Source: Laguncularia racemosa
Lineage: Eukaryota > Streptophyta > Magnoliopsida > Myrtales > Combretaceae
Assembly (NCBI GenBank): GCA_037954665.1
Contig: JBBMOL010000022.1
Location: forward strand, 7,378,001 to 7,442,000
DNA: 64,000 bases
Direction: 5' to 3'
Under the pieces are notes generated by a model. That model saw nothing but the letters and a program-made list of their open reading frames with translations, had not been told where the DNA came from and did no database searches. This document shows, in pieces, positions 56,713-64,000 of this stretch; positions within the stretch are counted from its first letter, which is position 1, and each line of letters opens with the position of its first letter. The position numbers and the translations under genes are program-made.

Positions 56713-58959
56713 ATGACTCGTTCTTCTCAGACAGGTGAACTAATTTATAATCCGGAGATTGAGAAGACTCTAAAGAGACTACGACAAGAAGCTAGATCAT
56801 CCACTAGACCGAACTTAGTATCGAACTTGTCTGATTCTGAAAAAGAGGACGACATGGCAAATCTCGAGAGAACCTTAAGGGAGTTGGCTGCACCGGATGT
56901 GTATCAACAACCACTTTGTATTCACTGTCCCGAACTAGCTGTGGAATTCGAATTGAAATCTGGGTTGATACATCTGCTACCTACATTTCATGGTCTTGAG
57001 AATGAAGATCCTCATAAGCATTTGAAAGAGTTCCATATAGTGTGTTCTAGTATGAGGCCGCAAGGAATAACCGACGATCAAATCAAGCTACGTGCTTTTC
57101 CATTTTCTTTAAGTACTAAAGCTAAAGATTGGTTGTTTTATTTGCCTCCAGGTTCTATCACCACTTGGACAGATATGGTAAGACTCTTCTTGGACAAATT
57201 CTTCCCCGCCTCCAGAGTCGCTGGTATAAGAAGAGAAATTTGTGGTATAAAACAAATGGATACCGAGACTCTTCATGAGTATTGGGAGAGGTTCAAGCAA
57301 TTGTGTGCAAGCTGCCCACAACATGGGATATCTGAACAACTCCTTATCCAATACTTCTACGAGGGCCTACTTCCGATGGAAAGAAAGATGATGGATGCTG
57401 CAAGTGGAGGCGCAATAGTAAACAAAACCCCTGGTCAAGCTAGGGAATTGATCTCCATTATGGTTGCTAATTCACAACAATTTGGGTATAGGCATGATAC
57501 ATCTTCAAGGAAGGTAAATGAGGTAAGTGTGTCTAACCTTGAACATCAAATTTCTAATCTAACCTCCCTTGTGCAGCAGCTAGCTCTTGGAAAAACACAG
57601 CAGGTGAAGGCTTGTGGAATTTGTGCTGCTCCTAGTCATCCGACCAACATGTGCCCCACATTGTAAGATGACAATCATGAACACGCCAATGCTGTAGGCG
57701 GATTTCCAGGACAATCGCAGAGGAAGTATGATCCCTATTCAAATACTTACAATCCCGGATGGAGGGATCATCCTAACTTCCGATATGGCAATAACCCTCA
57801 ACATTTCCAACAATTCCAGCCAAAGCCATCACACCACGTACCCTAAGCTCCTTCCACTTCAGGTATGCCCCTTGAGGATATTGTTAAGTCTCTAGCTGTG
57901 AATACCAAACAATTTCAGGAGGAAACAAAGCAAAGCATTCAAAACTTGGAGAATCAGGTAAGCCAACTTGCTTCAGTCATAAACAGGTTAGAAACTCAAG
58001 GTAAGTTACCTTCTCAAACTATTACAAACCCGAAGCAAAGCGTTAATGCAATTACCTTGAGAAGTGGAACAGAATTGCAGGGATCAAATAAGAAAGGAAA
58101 TCCGTCTAATCTTGAGGAAGAGACCAAGAAAGAGACTTCGACTCCGAGCTTGCAGGGCGACCAGATTAGCAAGTCTCTAGTTAAGCCATCGAAGGTCACA
58201 TTGATACCACCTCCTTTCCCCTCTAGATTAGCGAAATCCAAGAAGGAAGCGGAGGAAAAAGAGATTCTGGAAACGTTTCGTAAAGTCGAGGTAAATATTC
58301 CTTTACTTGATGCAATTAAGCAAATACCGCGCTATGCTAGATTCCTCAAGAACTTGTGCACTAAAAAAAGGAAGCTGAAAGGCAATGAAAAGATTAGTGT
58401 GAGTGAAAATGTTTCAGCTATTATTCAGAAGAAGCTTCCTCCTAAATGTAAGGACCCAGGTATGTTCGCCATTCCTTGCAAAATAGGTAGTCTTGGAATC
58501 GCTAAAGCCATGTGTGATCTAGGAGCTTCTATCAATGTCATGCCTTTATCTGTTTATCAACGTTTAAATGTTGGTCCTTTAAAGGAAACAGGTATTATTG
58601 TTCAACTTACTGATAGGTCCAATGTTTATCTTGAGGGAGTTCTAGAGGATGTTTTAGTTCAAGTCAATGGGTTGGTTTTTCCTGCTGATTTTTATGTGCT
58701 TGACATGGACGATAGTGATTCTCATACTTCATCACTGATATTATTAGGGTGACCATTCCTTAAGACTTCTAAAACAAAAATCGATGTAAATGATGGCACC
58801 CTCACTATGGAATTTGATGGTGAAGTGATTAAATTTAACATTTATGATGCCATGAAACATCCTAACGATATCTCTCCTATTTTTGTTACGGATGCTATTA
58901 ACCCATCACCACAGGCACCAAGGCTGGAATCAAAATCCTTATCCGAATATTTAGCCAGG
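56713..58959 (+). pseudogene. Athila-like gag-protease
   Basis: One continuous frame from ATG 56713 with three stops: TAA at 57664-57666, TAA at 57844-57846 and TGA at 58750-58752. Each is one C-to-T change from Gln, Gln and Arg (LLG*PFL; relatives have LLGRPFL). Capsid motifs: HLLPTFHGLENEDPHKHLKEF, AFPFSLSTKAKDWLFYLPP, ITTWTDMVRLFLDKFFP and LHEYWERFKQLC. A zinc knuckle CGICAAPSHPTNMC sits just before the first stop. The protease core is CDLGASINVMPLSVY. The frame ends shortly after EYLARN, where the pol deletion begins. The lack of frameshifts fits its youth. Confidence 0.9.
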
Positions 58960-58961
58960 AA
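58956..58961 (+). other. Pol deletion junction with 6-nt homology
   Basis: CAGGAA is shared by the protease end (LARN) and, in the related element at 1623-1628, by the sequence after the integrase stop. The junction therefore looks like a jump between two CAGGAA sites during reverse transcription or repair. Confidence 0.6.
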
Positions 58962-60355
58962 CGTCTAGCCAAAGACGTTAAAGAAAGGCGCTTCATGGGA
59001 GGCAACCCATGTAAAAAAAAAAAAAGTTTTGTTTTGCATTAGTTTTGGTTTGTTTTAGTTTTGTTTTGTTTTAGTTTAGTTTGTTTTGATTTTAGTGTAG
59101 TTTTGAACTCTTTGGATCGGCTGCAGCAAGGATACATATCATTAGATGACACTTTCCAGAGCTTAAAGGGAGCACTCCAATACCAAGGAAGTACCAATAT
59201 TTCCTTTCTCTTATTCTCTAATGTTCCTTGAGTTGTTAATTCCTTTTCAATTGTGCTAAATTAGGAACAGTGAGGACACTGTTCAAGCTAAGTGTGGGGG
59301 AGAGGATAATAAATTATAGAGAATAGAGAATTGATCCATACTTTGAATGTTTGTCTTTAAGCAATTTTAAGCCAAATTTTTTCAAAATTATCATGAAATC
59401 TAGAGATTGTACTAAATGTTGTAATAAGCATCTACAAAATGTGAAATTGACTTGTTCAAATGTTTTACTCACCCACTGCTGTGATTAGAATACATGGTTA
59501 AAATTAAGTAGTGAAATCTTTAAGAAACAAATTTACTTTGTATTTAGCTTTAGAATTGGAAGTCTAAGAGTAAGTCGAGTCCCTAAGTGAAAAATAAACA
59601 AATTTACTTCTAGGTTATATTAGCTACTGTATACTCTTTGAAGTTATTTGTAAAGCAATCATAACACTTAGTGAAAAAAAAAAAAAAAAAGAATCAAGCA
59701 GAGCCATTACTCCAATGATTCAACTAATTGAGTTAAGAGTATTCAAACTTGAATGTTAGAGTGAGGAAGAGTCCGTAGGGGTATCTCAAAACCCGATCAC
59801 TTGAGTGATGAGCTCGGGATGTTGCCGACTCAATGAACTCACTATAACGATAAGGGCGAAAAAGGCAAAAGTTCATGAAAAGAAGCAGGCAAAAACCCGT
59901 CAAAATAGATGCTTGAATAAATCAAAAGAACATGAATGTGCACATTCATTGAATAAAACAAAGATGTATAAAAGGGAGAATATCTAGCAAAGAGCTTATA
60001 CCATATGCTTTTACTTTATGTTGCAAGGATTATATGTTTGCTAATATCCAATGAACTTTAATTGGGTGTTTTTCCTTAGTGGATTAAGTATTTACTTTTG
60101 GAATGAAAATTCTTTTGCTAAACATGAGGATTAAAGTTTGTTTTGTTTAGATTAGCTATTGAATTTTGTCCATAGTAATTTGATCACAGGAAACCAATTG
60201 GGTTGAAGTAGTAGATATTAAATTACAAGTCATGAATTACAAATGAATAGATGCTTGGAATGATGAAAAGAAAGTTTGTATAATCTATGACATATTTCTC
60301 AATTGATTTGATGCAATTGCTTGAGGACAAGCAAGAGTTTAAGTGTGGGGGAATT
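58962..60355 (+). other. Athila-like 3' untranslated region
   Basis: The counterpart of 1629-2976. It holds the two post-pol hairpins (58960-59011), the AGGA-loop hairpin AACAGTG/CACTGTT (59266-59283) with TAAGTGTGGGGG (59289-59300), the ATCACT/AGTGAT hairpin (59796-59809), and a second AGGA-loop hairpin TTGCTTG/CAAGCAA (60317-60334) with TAAGTGTGGGGG (60340-60351), which is the polypurine tract. No ORF of note. Confidence 0.75.
60340..60355 (+). other. Athila-like polypurine tract
   Basis: TAAGTGTGGGGG plus AATT directly precedes the 3' LTR. Confidence 0.8.
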
Positions 60356-61983
60356 TGATAGAGCCATTTTATACTCAATCTTTATAGTATAAATTGTGTT
60401 AAATTATTATTGATTTTATAGAAATCATAAGGAAATGGTACTTTAATTCTATCATCATGATAAATCAGGTTAAATGGAGTCAAGGATGCTAATTCAAGTA
60501 TTTTAGAGAAGTCATCTACAACTTGGATCAAGACAAGGAATTAAACCACCGGAGGAAGCATGGTTTGCGGCACGGCCAAGGTTCAAACCGTGTTACACAC
60601 TGGACAAGAAGGCGAAAATGAGGACTTTCAACAGAGAGAGACACGGCTTAAGACACGGCCGTAGTGGAAGCCGTGGGAGAAACCGTGCTTGGAGCCGTGG
60701 TGGAAGATAGACGTGCCAAGGAGAAGAAAGTGTGGAACATCAACCAGATGAAGGCACGGCTTGAAATCTAGCCGTAGGTGTAACCGTGGTACACACTGGA
60801 CACGGATGAAGACTTAAAGATTATGCACAGATGAAGGCACGGCTTGAAATCTGGCCGTGTGTGTAACCGTGGTTCATACTGGGCACGGATGAAGACTTGA
60901 AGAATATGCATAGAGGATGGCACGGCTTGATCCACGGCCGTGTGTTGAGGCATGCCAGGCAGACGAATCTTCACTTCTCGAAATCTACTTGGAAAAGGAA
61001 AGATATTTTCATATCTTGCTAGCAAAAGATCACATGCTATCTCCCTAACAATATAAATAGAACCAACCCTAGAGGGTTAGGACAACTTTTGATCTTGGAA
61101 TCTTGGATCTTGAAGAAGGAAACGCGGAGGCAGAGCAGGCAACCGGGTTCATTATGTTTTTATTTTTATTTTTCGTTTTATTGATGGACATGTGTATCTA
61201 AGCTACTTTTCTAGCCAAAGGGTCATAGATGTTTAATTCTCCACGAATTGTGAGGTCTAATTGACTTGTATTTATTCTATTCTTTGCTTTCGGGTATTCA
61301 TATATCTTCTGATCGTTTTGTCATTATTATCTTTGTTGATTGGTATGAATAGAGCTCTTCTACTCAATTAGCAAGTTAATATATTGTCAACTAGCACGTC
61401 AAATCCGTAATTGTTTGATTGTTCTAGTCTTAGTAACGCAATAACATGTTTGGTTATAAAAGAGATGATCGAATTCATGTTATGGAGGTATGTGATCATG
61501 TTTAAATAGGTTATCTTATAATCTACTGGCATGAATTGGTGGTCTCTCTAGATCTTAATGCTATTGATAGATTAAATCCTAAGCGCTTATCTAGGGTTGT
61601 TTAATCAATAAGAGAAATAATTCAAAGCGCTTGTCCGAGGTTATCGAGGAAGTAAGGAGAGATAGGTTGTTAGAGCTTGTTAATAACCATAACCAGTTTA
61701 TCTAGAAACAAGAATAGAGAACATTTGCATCGATGATCAATTCCTTGAATTAAACTATCTTGATTCCTTTGGCTAGGCTTTTATTAATATCCGATTTTCT
61801 TACCTTGTTTTACTTTATTTTGATTCACAAACAAAACTCCCCCATTTTTCTTTTCCCTTTTATTCTCCTTGAATAGAAATAAGTTTAACCAATCTCTGTG
61901 GATTCGACCCTACTCACCACTATATACAAATCATATAATTGTCTTAGAGTAGGTTTTATTTTTGTTGGATTCGACACCCATCA
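60356..61983 (+). repeat. 3' LTR of the deleted Athila-like element
   Basis: It is 1628 bp, the same length as the 5' LTR and about 98 percent identical by eye. TATAAATA is at 61052-61059 and the 83-bp repeat at 60753-60962. Confidence 0.93.
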
Positions 61984-63550
61984 CCTACTATATGGAAATT
62001 TGTGAGTTAAATGTATACAGAGTCTCTTCGCTTATCATATTACAGACACGAGGAGAATACAAAACTAAAAACCTTAAACTAGTGCCATACCACAATCACC
62101 TAATAGAATTGATAGAAGAATTTGGGGTGGTCACCTTCACATATGTCCCAAGGACTCAAAATTAGTTCGTAAATGCCCTCACCACACTAACATCTATGAT
62201 TCAAGTAACAGGAGGAACCAAAGTTGAGCCACTGAAGATAGAAATTGAAGATAGATGCACCTATTGTCTGGTAATTGAAAAAACACAAGATGACAAGCCC
62301 TAGTATCATGATATCAAAACGTTACTCTAAAAGAGAAAATATACTGAAATGGCTAATAAAAATGACTAAAGAACCCTCAAAAGATTAGCAAGTCATTCCT
62401 TACTAAGTGGGTCTGTACTTTACAGAAGATCAATCAACACTATGTTACTGAGATGTGTGAACAAAAGAGAGGCAGATAAACTGATGAAAGATATACACGA
62501 AGGAGTATGTGGTCTTTACATAAACGGACACATGCTTAGTCGAAAAATCATGAGGATGGGTTACTATTGGTTGACAATGGAATCAAACTGCATTATATAT
62601 GTCAAGCACTACCATTTGTGTTAAGTCTATGCCAAAAAAATAAATGCCTCACCTAAAGAGCTTCATTCACTTTCTACACCATAGCCTTTCTCTATGTGGG
62701 GAATCGACATTATCGGGCCAATCATTCCAATGGCATCCAACCGTCATAGGTTTATACTAGTAGCTATCGATTATTTCACCTAGTGAGTTAAAGCCCCATC
62801 ATATGCTAGTGTCACCAAAGGAGTAATAATCTGGTTCATGAAAAGAGACATAATAGCTCGTTATGGAGATCCTAAATCAATCATCACAGACAATGGTACC
62901 AATCTCAACAACAAATTGATGACGAAGTTATGTCAACAATTTAAGATAAATCATAGAAACTCAACTCCATACCAATGCCAAATGAATGGGGTAGTAGAAG
63001 CAGCCAACAAAAATATTTAGAGAATTATTGAGAAAATGACCATTACCTATAAAGATTGGCACGCGATGTTACCCTTTGCACTCATGGCCTACAGAACTTC
63101 GATTTGAATATCTACCAAAGTCACTCCCTATTCCCTAGTATATGGTATTGAGGTAATATTACCAGTCAAGGTCGAAATACCGTCCTTCAGGGTTTTATCA
63201 AAGACATAGCCAGATGAATCTAATTACGCAAAAAAAAAAAGGATTGATCAATTAAACTTGATCGATGAAAGAAGACTCATAGCATTATGCCATGGCCAAT
63301 GCTACCAACAAAGGATAGCCCGAGCATTCAACAAAAAAATATGGCCACGACATTTTAAGGAAGGTGACCTAGTACTAAAGAAGGTTCTCCGAATGCACAA
63401 GATTCAAGAGGAAAATTCACTCCAAATTATGAAGGTTCATATGTTGTAAAAAAGACATTATTAGGAGGGGCATTAATATTAGCTCGAATGGACCGTCCAG
63501 ATTTGAAGGACCCCATAAATGCAGATGCAGTTAAGATGTACTATCCCTAA
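61984..63550 (+). pseudogene. Second RNase H end and integrase of the Ogre/Tat element
   Basis: RNase H resumes after CCTAC: RGEYKTKNLKLVPYHNHL, VTFTYVPRTQN and NALTTL. In the integrase, the zinc region is IHEGVCGLYINGHMLSRKI...YYW...HYHLC (one Cys of CxxC is Tyr). The core has WGIDIIGP (62699 on), ITDNGTN (62883 on) and GVVEAANKNI (62990 on), so all three catalytic acids are present. It ends with LILARMDRPDLKDP and ADAVKMYYP before TAA at 63548-63550. Stops near 62326, 62623, 62780 and 63018 and a frameshift near 63415-63450 break it. Confidence 0.83.
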
Positions 63551-64000
63551 GTGAGAATAACAAAGTTTTACTAAAGTTCATGAATGCTAACATTCACTAC
63601 AACTTCGTGGTTTGGTTTTCATTTCTCTATAAGCAAAGTTGATATCCCCAAATAGTCACTAAGTGTCAAAATTACCCTAATTGGCCACTATCAAACAAAT
63701 TCTTACATCATCTTCCCATATTATCCATTACTCCATTGCACATACATGAAAATAATGAATAATGAACAATGATGGAATGGTAAGACTCATTAAATTTTTA
63801 TGATCTTACCCTTCTCGAATAGTAGGTTTGGTGTTGTTTTAGGATAATACCAAAACCGTAAGAGCTAAACTCGCAAAGAAAAAAGGCACCAAGATTTTTC
63901 TACTCTAGTCAAGGCAAAGGTAAGCAGAGAAAGATTAGATCATCTTGAGGGCTTGGTTGTTTAATTGTTATCTGCGATGATCAGGTTGGCATCTAAAAAA
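63551..64000 (+). other. Ogre/Tat 3' untranslated sequence
   Basis: Non-coding AT-rich sequence after pol. The polypurine tract and 3' LTR are not recognisable before the window ends. Confidence 0.5.

Larger units (their letters stand above)
55034..61983 (+). mobile_element. Young internally deleted Athila-like element
   Basis: The element is 6950 bp, bounded by two 1628-bp LTRs. CCTAC flanks both sides (55029-55033 and 61984-61988). It has a tRNA-Asp primer site, gag and protease, but nothing of RT, RNase H or integrase. At 58956-58961 the protease end is joined directly to the post-integrase region. The LTRs differ at roughly 30 positions by eye, mostly transitions, so this is a recent insertion. 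It can only have moved with enzymes from a complete relative such as the one at 1-4718. Confidence 0.92.
47431..64000 (+). mobile_element. Ogre/Tat-like gypsy element, split by an Athila-like insertion
   Basis: Primer site 47431-47448, ORF1 48002-49531, gag about 49762-52143, protease 52147-52795, RT and RNase H 53097-54790, second RNase H 54815-55033 (resuming at 61984), integrase to 63550, then untranslated sequence off the right edge. An extra ORF upstream of gag and two RNase H domains are diagnostic of the Ogre/Tat branch. Every coding region has stops; RT has lost its catalytic aspartates. The 3' LTR is not in view. Confidence 0.85.

Noticed and set aside
1..64000. CRISPR arrays, bacterial operons, ribosome binding sites, rRNA
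   Set aside because: None were seen, and the sequence is clearly plant nuclear repeat DNA. Repeated units are LTR-internal tandem repeats without spacer structure.

Overview
The window is nuclear DNA of a flowering plant, most likely a eudicot with a repeat-rich genome. It is AT-rich and has no bacterial gene layout. Nearly all of it is LTR retrotransposons in various states of decay. The only recognisable host gene is a broken receptor-like kinase fragment at 18379-18992. CRM-like, Athila-like, Tekay/Del-like and Ogre/Tat-like elements inserted into one another suggest pericentromeric or other heterochromatin (inference). No species is assigned.

Layout. (1) 1-4718: the 3' part of an Athila-like Ty3/gypsy element (RNase H, integrase, long 3' untranslated region, 3' LTR). 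It sits inside the 5' LTR of a decayed Copia element. (2) 4719-10624: that Copia element, reduced to gag remnants and a 3' LTR, with a Tekay-like solo LTR at 5939-8002 inserted in gag. (3) 10625-19064: AT-rich host or very old repeat DNA with one diverged solo LTR, two SINE-like copies and the kinase pseudogene. (4) 19065-45039: a Tekay/Del-like gypsy element flanked by a perfect 5-bp duplication, ACTTC. Its pol is split by a 5.4-kb minus-strand solo LTR (24225-41488). That LTR is split by a CRM-like element (28930-40788). The CRM-like element is split twice more, by a solo LTR (31793-32828) and by a non-autonomous minus-strand element that encodes a protease but no polymerase (35719-39812). 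(5) 45040-47430: AT-rich DNA, an SSR, a SINE-like tRNA-derived piece and the probable end of the next element's 5' LTR. (6) 47431-64000 (continuing off the window): an Ogre/Tat-like element with ORF1, gag, protease, RT, two RNase H domains and integrase. It is split by a young, internally deleted Athila-like element (55034-61983) with two 1628-bp LTRs and a CCTAC duplication.

Most insertion boundaries are supported by TG...CA ends, 5-bp target duplications and reading frames that rejoin across the insertion. The order of events can therefore be read directly. The coding regions are pseudogenes, and many of their stops are TAG or TGA where the family has Trp, or TAA or TGA where it has Gln or Arg. 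This is the spectrum expected from deamination of methylated cytosine in silenced DNA. The longest uninterrupted frames are the gag-protease ORF of the CRM-like element and the 435-codon protease ORF of the non-autonomous element.

No wholly new system is evident. The observations most worth a second look are: the protease-only element with an unrecognised C-terminal region; the paired AGGA-loop hairpin plus TAAGTGTGGGGG modules and other hairpins in the Athila-like 3' region; and the palindromic CACGG/CCGTG arrays that occur independently in the LTRs of three different gypsy lineages.
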